Origin: Antedon mediterranea
Taxonomy: Eukaryota > Echinodermata > Crinoidea > Comatulida > Antedonidae
DNA length: 64,000 nucleotides
Reading direction: 5' to 3'
Assembly: GCF_964355755.1 (NCBI RefSeq)
Contig: NC_092672.1
Coordinates: forward strand, 36,078,501-36,142,500
Of the stretch, positions 11,972 to 26,003 are shown one piece after another. A program made the translations under genes and the position numbers. The notes under the pieces were generated by a model that saw nothing but the letters and a program-made list of their open reading frames with translations, did no database searches and had not been told where the DNA came from. Every line of letters starts with the position of its first letter. Positions within the stretch are counted from its first letter, which is position 1.

Positions 11972-12964
11972 TAGTAGCATGCCCCTACTTTGATTGATCA
12001 GAGTGGATTAATACAGCCTGAATAACCCCCTTAAACCCACTGTCACGCGCGCGTAGGTTCATTGTATCGTCTGATAATCAGTAGGCCTCGGTCGCGGTAT
12101 TTATAAGGTTTAACATGTCACATAAAACAGTTACATGTAATTCAGGTATTTTTATTTGATCTTTTCCGAAGAATTACCATAAAATGTCATTATTTGTTTG
12201 ACATTTATAGCTGATATTTGTGATAGTGTAGGATCTAGATTATGTATCCTTAATACACACCATTCTGTTTGATCTCAATTCTTTATGTTCTTATTCTTCT
12301 TATCTTATGCTTTCTCTTGACCTATGTAATCTTTATATAATCTCCTTTTTAAATTCATAATGGTATTTTTTAACCTGATTAACAATTGTTACTTCATCAT
12401 ATCGCAATCGTACGTAAAGGATACGTTGATACGTTGAGAATGCACAGTAATTAACCCGACGCACATTCTTTGGTATACTGATTAACCGTACCACAAACTT
12501 TTTAAGTCGTTGGTGGCAGTCATTAAACTGGTTCCCGGGTAATGCACTCCGATAAGTATTGTAATCTGGGAAATGTCGATAAAGATTGATTAATTCCAAG
12601 CGTTAAGTTGTTGATTGTGATTGTTTTTCCTCTGTTTGTACTATTTTGAATGTATTACTTTCAAATGCGTTTTACACGCGTGTGCAATATCATTTCATCG
12701 TTATAGTTTTTGTATTCTTTTGTATTTTGAATGTATTCAAATGCGTTTTACACGCGTTTGCAATATCATTCGCAATTGTCTGAAATTGTTTCAGGATAAT
12801 GTCATGAAGTTCCTCATGTATTTATAATTTTTGACATTTACACAATAGAAACCTTCATTTTTATTTCCCTGTAGATCGTATCTGTATGGTGTCGTTTGCA
12901 GACGTCACCTCAGCCTAAACGCGGCGGATGAGATCATGATGATACGGATGCCCCATGACCACCT
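11972..12964. other. Intergenic; small tandem duplication
   Basis: 12642-12694 and 12723-12771 are a direct pair (TTTTGAATGTATT, CAAATGCGTTTTACACGCG) with period 80-81. The minus-strand ORF 12333-12599 (88 codons) is not recognisable. Confidence 0.5.
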
Positions 12965-13104
12965 CTTGGTTCTCACTTGGACGCGCAAAGCAAGAACGTA
13001 CGCGCAACGCAAGTTGATTTACCAATTACAAGCGATAGTTCGGATGATCCGATTGGTCAAAAGTTTCTTGCGTTGCGTTTATATACATACGTCATTGTGT
13101 TCAA
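12965..13104. mobile_element. MITE family A copy, nearly complete
   Basis: TTGGTTCTCACTTGGACGCG and the internal ACGCGCAACGCAAG are mirrored by CTTGCGTTGCGTTTATA and ACGTCATTGTGTTCAA, with CAATTACAAGCGA in the centre. Confidence 0.7.
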
Positions 13105-16100
13105 TTAGTTAATGCTGTATAACCATTTGGGGTAATCAAATCACTAGACCTCATCATGAACGGTTTAATAACTTCTGAAAGCTATGAGACGTAGGCATAA
13201 TGTTATCGTCTGCCCTGGAAGTGAGCGCCTTCCAGAAGGGAGTTTGGACAGGTGTTGGATATTGTTCAGTTGTGCGTTCGTCCGTCGTCTGCGTCTTTTA
13301 ATGTGTGTACGTGTCAGTTCATTTCATTTGTGGCTAAGACTGCATTCGATTTTCTCACTCTGATTAGTATGGCACGCCAGGACGGACATAAATATTCCAA
13401 TTCCAACGGTACCCATCGAGGGCACGGCTTTTCTAAACACATTTAATTTGAGAGATCGCAGTGAATCTTTATAATATAGGCCTAGGCCTAAAAGAAGCCA
13501 ATCTCATGGACACACTCACGTTTGCGCATAATCAGCCGGCCCCAATCCTTTCATTGTCTCATTCAACTTATGTGGTTTGGTAGATGTATATATTTGAGTG
13601 AAAATAATAAAATTATGAAAACATTGTAATATAGTTACTTTCATCAGCCCCGAGGTGATAGTCTTCTCGTAGGGGAGTTCATAGTGCATAATGGCGCCGT
13701 GTCTTCATCGCTCATTACAATATCTACTGAAACGAATCGTCGAGCACTGACAGGCTGCTATGCTGCACGTGGGTTCATTCTAGGCATGGCCCAGTCCAGA
13801 TTTTAATGCCGTCAAAAGTAGTGACTGGAAACCTGCATAACGTCACAACTAATTCCCTTGATAATGTCATTTCCTTTCGATTCAGTAATGTTATTTCAAT
13901 GATTAATATTATAGTTCTTCGGTTTGTCTTGTTTTCATGTTATTCTATGACCCGGGGTTTGACAATTGGGGTATTTGCAGAGAGTGTTTTTAATGAAATT
14001 TATTTCAGAATCAAATTTAGGCCTACAAACAAATACATTAAATAATAGCCATAGTTTTACGATTTAAAAGGTGAAAAAACTGTAATACTATTAATAGTAT
14101 ATATGCATAACGTGGGATTTGTTTGTTTGTGTGATCATAGATCTTTAAACTCCACTGAGGATTGGACGTCGTCGAGGTGTCGTTGGCTAATTGGACGGTC
14201 AGGAAGAGGTGGTCGCAATTAACACTTATTTTGCTGAAACAGAAAAGAAAACACACATTAGTTATGAAAATATTTGATCAATTCTTTCATCAATTAGTCT
14301 CTTGGGATAAAATATATGCAATAATTACACACACAGTTGCCATAGTTTGATTTCAACAAGTTCTATTACAGTTTATAATTGTTTGGGCTTAACATATTCA
14401 GACGTATGTTCGTGTGTGGACAACCGTGTGAGAACAGACGGCGTCCGCTGCAGTGTTGCCGAAATTTGGACATCACTCAATTAGAAAAACAAGGAATTCA
14501 TCGAAGAGATAAGAACTTGAATTGACCAGTTGTTGCTCTTTAGCATATCATCGTTCTAGTAAAGGTCCGGTAGACTAAATCGCCTAAGCCTGGACATTCT
14601 CAGCTACCACCACCACTGCGAAGGCAGCTGTTGGCAGCAAAGACGGCTCTGTAACCGCGCCCAAAGGTCATTGCTCGTCGCGCGTTTCCTCCTCTAGGCA
14701 ACCAGTGTGGAGTGACTCAATAGGAAAATGAGGTCCTGTGTTAATATTCACATTATAGTGATCATTTCCTTTGATAAAATCTGTCACCATAAACTCGTCG
14801 TTCAATTAGTAAACCTTTACACAGGAACTAATCAAAGCTAAACATCTTCTAAGTGTACCTATTAGCATATTTACGAATGTTGTTATCATTTACAAATGTA
14901 AAAGTTAGCTTAAGGCTAACAAAATGCTTACATTATTATGAGTTATTGTACTGAACATGGACTTCTCCTCAACAATTTTTCAACTTGCAGAATTATTCAA
15001 TATTTAATAAGGAAATGTTGAACATGATTTAGACATGGTAATTTACAGCACTGCTACAACTTATTCTTAACTTGACATTAATGGGTCACTTCAATTTAAT
15101 GTCGTTTGATCGCTTTGGTTTTCAATAAGTGTTTAAGTTGCATTCGACTTTAAAACGTTGGCAGCTATCAAGTCTGGTTCAGATCCTTTGGTGAAACTAA
15201 TTTGAAAATTCTCTTATTTGTTCAATTCAACCATTAAAAAATATATTTATTATTAAATTAATGAATATACAGAAAACAATTATTATTTATGTAATACTCT
15301 AAAATAGGATAAAAATAAAAATATATTGGAAATTACAAACGAATAGACATTTTTCAATGAAAATATAAAATTTGATTTATTACGGATAACTAAAACTTAT
15401 CTTTCGGAACATCTTTTTTATGAACAGTGTAAATAGTCAGGTGGATTGCTTGTATAACAAATTATGACTATAAAAACTGATGAACGCTCATTATCTCTCA
15501 AATGTTTTTGACATATTTCAAACGTGATGAGGATACGGTAACTATTTATGTGCATATATAATGAATGCTCGCGATCAGTGTGTACGCGCCAGACGTGATT
15601 ATTTCCATGTGTTTCCTGAATCGCGCGCTCTTTTACTTGTGTATTTGAATCGATTCTTCACCGCCGTTAAAATGCAGTTAGATTTATATGTGAAAATCTT
15701 GACAAATTGATGTCAAATTACTCGATAGTAAAACGTGAGAAGGCGCAATATATAACAATAAATTTAGACATTTAGGAAATAGTTAGCCATTTCATGAATG
15801 ATAAGATTTCTTAGATCAATATTTATACTTGTTACCTTCAGTGATTATTTCAGGTAAAAACAGACAATTGGCGCACTCACACGACTTCGCTAAATTGATG
15901 ACTGAATCGTCTACCCGAAGGCAATGTTACTTAAAGTTTTTACACAATTTTTTTTTTGTATATACATTATAATTTGGCAATTAGTCGATCTTTATTTTTG
16001 ATGCTATATGTTTTTTCAAGGTTGTTTTAAAGGTGTTTAAAAACAATCGATGGAATCAATTTCCTTCGTTTGAACGTGTGTGAAGATGCTACAAGTTCTT

Positions 16101-16322
16101 GGCCTAGGCCTACTACATGTGCTTCTCCGTTGGTTAATTTTATATTTTAACGATTTATTTATTGAGAGGTCATTCATCAAGTTCTTTCTATAAAGCTAGG
16201 GTTAATCTGTACAATAAAACTAATTTATCAGATTATACCATATTTATAGATAACATCTTCGATTTTGTGTTTTTTTGGATTTCATTGTTATTTCTTATTT
16301 AAACTCCGTATTTAAAAAAAGA

Positions 16323-16407
16323 AACAGATAGGATTAATGAATAATATAGTATGGCAAGCTAACAGATAGGATTAATGGATACTGTAATCTATAAGTATGG
16401 CAAGCTA
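16323..16407. repeat. Direct pair, period 38
   Basis: AACAGATAGGATTAATG and TATGGCAAGCTA occur in both copies; the second copy carries a few extra bases. Confidence 0.6.
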
Positions 16408-19400
16408 ATTTGTTATAAAAATGTTCGGATTGCACCTGCGTCCGGTATGGACAAAAATTGCCATAAACTGTTTAAAGAAAAAGGCTGGAAACGGACGTGC
16501 CTCATCATCCACCATTTTAAACCCTTGTTCGTGCGTAAAGTCGTTAATTGTCACTAATTGCAGACGACAACCCCTGATTGTAGATTCCCGCGAGTTGGCA
16601 GTGGTTTAGATGCACACGAACCTGTAGATCTGACACCAAATCCCGCGAGACTCCAACACTTCACCAGACATGTCATGTTTTATTCAGTAATTGCAAGGCA
16701 GATTAACTTATTTGTGGGCGAAAATAAATCTCGTTAAATAAAGATACATACATTATATGGCACCTTTATTTAAGTTGATAATTCTAATGATTAGCTGTCA
16801 CATGGAATAAGGTTTTGTGTCAGTAGGTATTGAGTTTGCGCGCCAAATGTTTGTGCCCTAATTATTATCAACGGTTTCGTCTGCTGATTGGGTTGAAAAG
16901 ATATGTTTTTAAAGATGGTACTGTGAAATTCAATTATCAACAAACATCATCCCGGCATGCATTTCGAAAAAAAAACACATCATGTTTTTCGGAAATAACA
17001 AACATGTAGAAAAGTGTCAAGTGTATTAGGTATTATTTTAACTGACAATGTTAAGATTATAGAGGGCGTAATTTTAAGGGTAACATATTCATCACTTTAT
17101 AGTACTGTAATAGTACAATATTATTCAATATAATGAAAACAACAAACAAACAATTGAATAGTATTTTGACGTCTAGCACATTAAATACCGTTTTTCTCTG
17201 CCAAAGTGAGGTTTTCCTAAAGTTTTATAGTAAAAATATTTTTTAATTATTTATGTCCGATTATACTATACTTTCACATACACAGTAACCGACCATGATA
17301 TTAATAATAGGCCTAATCAAATGTGAAAATTAATGTGAAATTTCATGTAATTGATAATGGCCTATGATTTATGCGCATGGTTTCGTTATAGAATGTTTCT
17401 CTATAAAAGTCCGAATTATGCTATACGTGCAATATTAAATAGCCGTAGTCTTTGAAAGGAAATAGGGCAAGTCACAGTGGTATTAAAACTCAATTTTGAC
17501 TAGTGTTAAAAACAATTGTAATATTCTAACACCGTTGTTAGTTCATTAAACTATGTTATAATAGAATCGGTGCTGGGTTTACTCTTTACCACACATTTAT
17601 TACCTCTTAGGAAATTAGTTCTGGTTCGTTTGATGAGAATATTTAGATGTGTTACGCGATTTTGAATTTACACATTCGTGCTTTCTAGTTTAGCGATCTC
17701 TTTGCGTTCGTAATAGGCTGAGTGGCGTACTTAAACCAAGCGGCGTTAAAGTACTGAAACGGTAGTGCGAATATTGTCACGTTTGCGCGAATTTCTATTC
17801 AACGTGGAATGACATAAAAGCAGCTGGCCAAGGTCTGTTTGTCACCCGGTTTGTGAATATTGACACCAAACGCAGCCAATATTGTTGGAATTGTAATGAT
17901 ATTTTGGTTACCAGCAAACAAGGAGGTGTTAAGTAATTGTCGGTGTTTTCCGAATGTGTGTATACGCTCGATATTAATATTGTTTACTTCGGCAAAAGAA
18001 TCAAACAGCAGAAAGCTAGCGGATAGCTGACGCGTTGTTTACAAGCAGGGATGGAAATAATTGATAAACAAAAGCAGAAATGAAGCGATCTAAGTTTATA
18101 TTTAAAACAAGAAATATTTCTTACAAAAAACGGCGCTAGAATTTTTTGTTCATTCTTTATTAAATTCATTTTTTATTGATCTGTTAATTTAATTTTTTTT
18201 AAACAAAAAAATGCCGCTCGACTTTTTGACGTAACAGTTTTAATTACATTATTGTTCTTTCTTCATTAAATTCATTTTTTTATTTATTCTTTTTTTATAA
18301 TTTGAGAAATACTAATTTATTATCAATTATTTTTGTTTCACAATCAGTAGTCAACAGTACTTTTAGCTTCAGTTGTCCTTTAGGCCTACAAAATGTTTTT
18401 TCTTTAAAATATTAAAAAAAATAATCGTTGCGGTGCTTAAAATTATGTTTTTTATACTGTTTAATTAGGTTTTTTTATATAAAATTGTATAGTGCTTTTG
18501 ACAAATTGCATTATGTTAATGATGCTTCGATTTAATCGTTTCACTTTGTTATTTTGAAAGTCAACAATAATTAGGCCTAGCACTCAGCTAGATGGTTTGA
18601 CGCGAACTTTTAATTCAAAATACGACGATGTTAGAAACACGTCAAGAAAATCAAATCTCATCACCAAACGGATATTTAATATATCATTTTCTTAAAATGT
18701 TCCTTTATAGATTTCTAGAGACACTCTACAAATTGATTAAGCTCGGTGTGTTTATTAACCATAATTGGCGGGAAAACATGCCAGGGTGCAGACTATCACT
18801 GGGTAACTCGGCACTCTTGGCGCCATTACCGCAGGTTCATTGTCAAGGTCAGCGTATTAGTTCGTCCTCAATTCAATTTCTCCGCATGTCTTCCCTATTC
18901 CTACAGATGTGAGAAATTGGCCTAATGAGACTAGAAACGCGACGATTTGCAACCTTCCATCTCACATTTCGTCAACAGAAATTGTCATCAATGAAAGCTC
19001 CATGTTGCTTTTTTACTGCCCATTTCAAATCAGCGATGATGCTTACCAAGAAATAACTAGTTAAACCTCCACATGATCAGGATGTCACAACACGAAAAAA
19101 TAAGGGCGAGTAAGGTGTGATAATGAGCATTTTAGATTGGTAAAAAATACTCTACCGTATTTAGAAACAGCAGATACCAAGATATGCTGTTATTATTAAC
19201 ATTTCACCATTTAACTTCTTATTACAGAAGGTTTAGTCGGTTCTATTATTATTACGGCCGCCGTAAATAAGTAAAATATTAATTCAGAATATTTAATAGA
19301 ACCTTTCAACAGGTGATATCATGTACACGATAAACATTTTTTTGTTTCTGTTAAACAATTTAAATATGTACGCGTAAGTATAGAATTGTTAGCATACTGG

Positions 19401-22400
19401 ATTGTTAATAGCTTATGTAGGCCCACTAGGCTGCCAAAACATCACACTGTGTCTGATTACCGAACACCAGCGTATAATTGAGTTACGCAAGAGCCCTGTT
19501 GGACACCAAGCCTAACTTATGAACAATTTCTTCATAAGGAAGACGGAGAGGGCACGCAAATTAGGTCAGTTGTCGAGCTTGTAGGTAGCCTGGTTGGAAT
19601 GCTTCAAGGTCGCCAGATAAACAATATTGATGGCGCCCTAGGAAGAGCCTATTTTGATAGAAACGTTCGTTGTCGCCGGGTGTTTAGGCATTATACGGGA
19701 AAATAGCAAACATGATTTCGTAAACATAATATATAACGATAACTCAAAAGTGTACAGTACTATAATATATGACATCACAGTGAGTATCCTATCGGTTCAG
19801 GTCTGACTTAAGAGCTTAAGTTGATTTTGCGTCAAATAAAAAGGGTCTAAGATGTACCGAGTGTCGCCTTTATGCTAAGATGCAATAAAATGAGACCTTT
19901 GTTTTGTTAAAGCGCCTATATAATGTATATATAACAGCATAAAATAATTCAAACCTTTTAATAGATCAATATGCTATTATAATTACATTATTAGTGTTTT
20001 TATATCCTTATTTTACTATACCACAGATAATAATATAGACGTACATTTTCTTAATTGATCAGTATATTTTATTAGGCAGGTGGTTGTTATTCTATATTTA
20101 AATTACCTGTAAAACCGAGAAATGCACGCAATTATAATGTTTATGCATCAATTTTGTTACGCACTGGAACAACACTATAAACTTCTAAGTGGTGCCCTCC
20201 CTTCTTATGCACGCAATTGAATAGAATTTATTTAAATGAATCAATTAATACTTTAGAATTGTTAATCACATAAAACTGTACACGAGTGAGACAGATATTA
20301 AAGAAAATCTCTTAAAAATTATAACCGTAAATGTAAAAATATCAAATTGCAACAATATAATAATAGGGGGTGCAATGAAAACACATTAAAATAGCGTTAT
20401 TCCCGATGACGAAATAATAAAAACGGAAACGTAATTACTCCATGCGTAAATCAGGTTGTGTTATTGCGTGTATAAGCAAGCCCCACGATTAAAATTTACC
20501 GTAATTCTAAATAAATACCGTATGTTGTTATACAATTTGATGAAATTAAATTCTACGTATATTGTCATCATGGTAGTATAGACAACAGTTTCAAATTTAA
20601 ATATTATAATATACAACCTGAAGCAAAATATTTAATTAAATAGTATAATGTTTGTACTCAGCTAGACCCTATGTTACATAATGCGTAGAGAGGGATTTGG
20701 AAGATGAAAATATGAATACGTAACTGATGCGTTCGATTTGCGCGAATAAATTCACCTCGTGGAAAAATAAACTTATTACATATAATTGAATTAACAAACA
20801 ATAACATTAAATTTTATCTATAATTATGTTATCGGTGCAAAGATCAAACTATTTTGATTTATTGTCAGATATTAAGACAATTAAATTTACATAACAATTT
20901 TTAATCAAATTCTTATTAAACTGAGGACACATAAAACTTGCTAGCTAAACCTAGTCAATTATAATAATATGGAGGAGATATTTGATAAATAATTCTTCAT
21001 GATTATAAAATGCGAAGACTCCACACGACGTTTTTTACAACCAACATTACGGTATATTTGTTGATGTTTTTTGTGACCAGAGATAGTAACGGCCAAGGAG
21101 CACTACCAAAAAAGAAACACAACCAACACACATGATTGATTTTACAACGAATGGTGGATCTTTTAAGATCTTTTAAAATATTAGGCCTAAAATTGTTTTT
21201 ATTGTAGGCTACCCGGGACTTGAAATTCGCCCTAGTAAACTATAGCAATTCGCTATACATAATACTAAAGTATCTGCAATGTTTATAGTTGATTTCGTAT
21301 AGCGATGTTATAACATTAAATAGAATCGTTCTTGTAAATGTTTATATGGATTTCTCATAAATAGACGATGTTATAACATTATTTAGTCTTCGAATTGAAT
21401 TACATACTGGTTTATGATTGATTATGTTAAATGTAGGCCTAGGTCAAAGTGGATACTCAAAAGTGAAAACTTAATAAAAATCTGGAAAATATAAACATAT
21501 TAAAGCATTGCTCGCTAAATTGAAATCGTTTTTTAAGACTCGATATCGCTTCTCATAAACTGTTTCTCCAGTGTTGTATTTGATTTGAAAACAAGTCCAA
21601 ATTAAATATTAATTCCCAAACTTGTAATACAAGCATTGAAATACAGATTTAAATTGGTTTCAAAGTGTTTTGAATGTTATTTTGGTATTTGTAATAAAAA
21701 CCGAGTAGGAAACATAACGGATTGAATGTATACAGTCACGGTAATTGGATATATCTAATTTATTATATTACTTGTCAAAAGGCCGCATCACAATTGTCAT
21801 TCAACGTTGCTATTTTTATTCAATTTTCAAGTAAAAGCTGTCATAAGCAAAGACTTTTCGCAAAACATAAAACACTTAAAAGCAGACATAATTTCTTGCT
21901 TTCAATTCAATTTCAATTTTTTTTATTATGTTATACCATGATAATATATTATTTAACTTTAAAAATGTGTTGCAGAAACATAAAGATCCAAGTGAAGTTG
22001 AAAAATAAAATTTGTGCAAGTCTTTGTATAAAATGTCAAGCGATTGAGTTGCAGGTACCATGATTGCAGGAAAAGTCAACATCACAACTATAAAAACTTT
22101 TATAGAATAATATTTATAAGAGAGCTTATTCACTTTCGTTTGTATTTTAACTGGATTGATATCGGATACCGTATTCCGTGACAAACCGTAAACAAACAGG
22201 CTACAAAAGGAATTAAAATTTTGTTGAAATTCAATTTGTGCAGTAGCGTAACTAAACGGCTCTCGTTTAAAATGTTCATGCTTTCGGTAAATACTTACAG
22301 TACGAAATATCTTAAATGTGTCTCTTCGATACACTCAGCTACTTAATCTATTTGAGTCCATTTGAAGCATTATATCGGATAGTTGAGAATTAATTATGCA

Positions 22401-25400
22401 CAAGTTAGGCCCGCTTCGTAGTTAGCGCCTGAAATGCGATACGCGGCGTGGCGGCGTCGGCGCAAACCAAGACGTGATTTTCGACCTAACACTGGCTTAG
22501 ATTTTCCACAACGGATCACAATTTTATTGGCGTATAAAACATAAACGGAACAATTGCATGCCTAAAAGATGTGGAACTTTACAGATGTTTATTTTATTTG
22601 ATCATAGTAAATATGTAGGGATTAGAGTCGATAATGGTTTCAATTTTACTCGAAGGGAAATAAATCATTTTGGAAGACAATGACGTGACATTTTACAAAG
22701 TAATAGGAATGGTGTTATATCTCATCAGTAAGAATGCGAAGAACGCTTACACTAAATTCCCTTAAAAATAAACTTACGAATTCACTATAAACTTTCTTTT
22801 TTCGTTGTGTATAAACTAAGAGCGCCAATAGCTAGGCCTGTGTTTGTGGGCGTGAATGCCACAAAGAAGATGTATGTGCAATGTCCAAAACATTCGAGTG
22901 CTGATATACACACGTTAAAACCTATACACTAGGCCTACATCTTTCAACGTCGTGTTCATACAAACACAGTTATGCCAGTATCAATTATTTTTAATCCGCA
23001 AGGAACTCGGCGACCTGACTTATTTGACTCCTATATATTACACCAGCTTGTTTTTAAACGGTTTATCCCGTCAAAGATGCGTCGTGCAATTATATCGACA
23101 CATAGCCAAAATTCATTATACTGTCGTAAATGTTAAATTTTACACTAGGCAGATAAAGATAATCACTTTCAAAATTAGTCACAAAACGTGATTTTAATTA
23201 GTATTCATGTTCGCGAGTACCGCTGCCGTCCCACGTCGATATCTGTCTCGCCGTACAAAGTGTATAGCGAAATCCCCAAACAGCCATTTTGCTAGGCCCA
23301 TTCCGTCATACATTGCAGACCGACAGGGTAACCAATTCCCCATACACTGTTCTCGGCTCAGTGTTTTTCTATACATGGCTTCGTCAATTCATCGATATAT
23401 TTAACGTATAAACTTTATTAATAGATTGATAAACTAATGTATATCCGCGTCATCAACGACGATGATGCATATTAAGAAACTTGCAACTAAGACCTTTTTA
23501 CAGATTTATTTTTTTTGCTAACTAAGTCATACATTAAGATTTAGACTTTAATGATAACATCAACATTAATATTATTAATAACATCTTTTGTAATGATTAC
23601 ACCCACTTTTATTTTCTTACATTGGCCTATTATAGACTGTTCTTTTTAAAACGTTTGATTCTTATATTTCAGATATTGTATCATTTTTTCTTAATTGCAG
23701 TTTATTTACATGATACAATCATTGTCTTTAATGTTATCGTAATTTTTCTTTTTTTTTTCTTTTTAAGGAAAATATCGATGACATCATGTAATGTTAAACT
23801 GCTCATCAGACTTGTTTTGTCTCTTTCAGCAAGAGTCAACAATGATCGTAAGTCCTTCTTTTATTCTTTAATATTTTTTTAGATTTACATTTTGTTTATA
23901 TAACATATTGTATCATGTTGTAGTATTTAACAGGAAATAAATATATTTGGTTGGATTGTGAGCTTTCGGACGAGATAAGATGAAATCGAGGGCGCTGTGT
24001 TTTAACTCTTCAGTCACCTTTTTGTGTTTATATCCGTATTAAAGAATAAAAAATACCTTTGTTATAGTTTTAGATTTAATTCGTTTCGTATTTTACAGAA
24101 TATTATTGTTTTCTATCTGCGACACAATGAATCAAACATCTCTTAACTCCAACGTCTTAAGCCCATCTAACTGAATTAAAGATGTGATCTAAAATATTCC
24201 TTACAGAGACGCGAGAGATAATAAAATAATAATATTTACAACCCTTTCTGCGCCAGTCAGGGATTAGCGAATAAAGCGCTTTAAATAATGACATCAATTG
24301 GCAGAGAACAACATACAGGCTCCCATAGGTAGGCTTGTCTCTGTAGTAACATTTCACACTAAATCACATACGGGTGCTAATTGACTATATCATATCTGGA
24401 TTTTCCTGTCAACCATTAATTTTATTTTCTGCTCATCCTCTTTGATGGAAATAGACAAAACAGATAATCCATCGTCACTCTATTTGGTTTGTGCAGTCAT
24501 GGTTCAACTTCATGTGTTCTTCTTCGGTTCTCAGTCGTAACTCTAGGCCTATCTGGTGTTCATTGATTTGATTCGTTTTGTAATCCGTTGCCGTGGAATT
24601 GTATACTCCACCTCCTTGAATGTGTACTTTTTCGGGCAATATTACTCTTCGGTGCTGTTTACCATATTTTTGTTGCTTCTTCGCCCAGTCATGCAACTTT
24701 TGTCCACTCGTTTGAATGTGCACATTTTACAATTGTTAGGCCTATATTCTTTCTAAATTCTTCTTCATGCCAATGTTTGTACTGAGATCCACCTCCATCT
24801 TCATTTTTTCAACAAAATGGTTCAATCCTTTATTTTTCGCTCAGTGTTTATACACTTGAATATGTGTTTATTCAACAATATTTATTTTTTAGGAATTAAT
24901 TCTGGTATAATGATAAATAATTTTTTTATAGCTATAGGTATATTATGTCATCATGGTATTCCTAAATAAAAAGATGAATGAATGAATAATAATTTGCCTA
25001 CTACCGTACTTTTTTCTCCCAGATTTATATTTTTTAACATTTTCGTTTGTTTTGACGAATTCAATCGTCAAAAAGTTTCTATTTTCGTGCAATATCATTA
25101 TTGAACAAATATTTACATCAATGTTCCGATTTACCATTTTGATATTTAATGTTGGTCCCCGCCTAAATTTGTTTAAATATCAACTCATTTTAATACGGTA
25201 TCAGACAGTTCAAGAGAACGCAATCAAGTTAGGTATCTTATTTGACATGCATCAATAATACATAATACACAAATTATTGTTTTTGATACTTATTGTCTTT
25301 TGGACGAAAATAAAATGTTATTTGAAAAGTGAAAAATACAAGCATTAATACATGCATTTCATAATGTAACATTTTTTTTTGCAGTTTACAGTTCATGTTC

Positions 25401-25976
25401 GGATCATTGCCTTTTGGTGTATTCCCTCTGGAAATACTTTCACAAAAGCGTCATTCCCAACTGAGACTATTTCAACTTGTTTCCCCTAATCACATGTTTC
25501 AAACGCTTTCCCCTGGCGCTAACCTTTATAATGTTATACATTTTGAGGTTTTCGATTAGGGTAAAACAGTTAAGATTAACACTAAACGCTCGTTTGTAGT
25601 TAATTGCATATGGTTGATCTCATCGACCTTCAACTGGTGTCTGAAGTTAGTTCATGTGCTGCGTCCATTGGGTGAAAACATTAGCCGTTGGTGTCAAAAA
25701 GATTTTTAGCGACAAAACTTTGTGAAGACCGTTGCATGTGTGTTGGTACAGCAAGGTTGTTTATACCTTTTACAGCTTCAATTTCAAAATTTGATTTATT
25801 GTTTTAATTTATTTTCAGAGTTTTCAATTAATTTTGTTGCAATTTTGATTATTTGTTGTCATCGCATCAACAATCACAATACTATTTATGGCTGATTTGC
25901 ACCAAAATAAAAAAAAATATACAACTTCTAAATTTTAATTAGTAGGACTATTTAAATAATTTATTTTAACATCAAT

Positions 25977-26003
25977 TTCTTCTTCTTCTTCTTCTTCTTC
26001 TTC
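25977..26003. repeat. (TTC)9 microsatellite
   Basis: Nine uninterrupted TTC units. Confidence 0.95.

Noticed and set aside
20430-20455. Possible fifth CATGGAG-type insertion (CGTAATT, ACTCCATG, CGTAAAT)
   Set aside because: The flanking 7-mers differ at one base and only one end is present; not convincing without an empty site.
21876-22334. 152-codon minus-strand ORF
   Set aside because: AT-driven codon choice, no recognisable domain, overlaps a 113-codon ORF on the other strand; likely chance.
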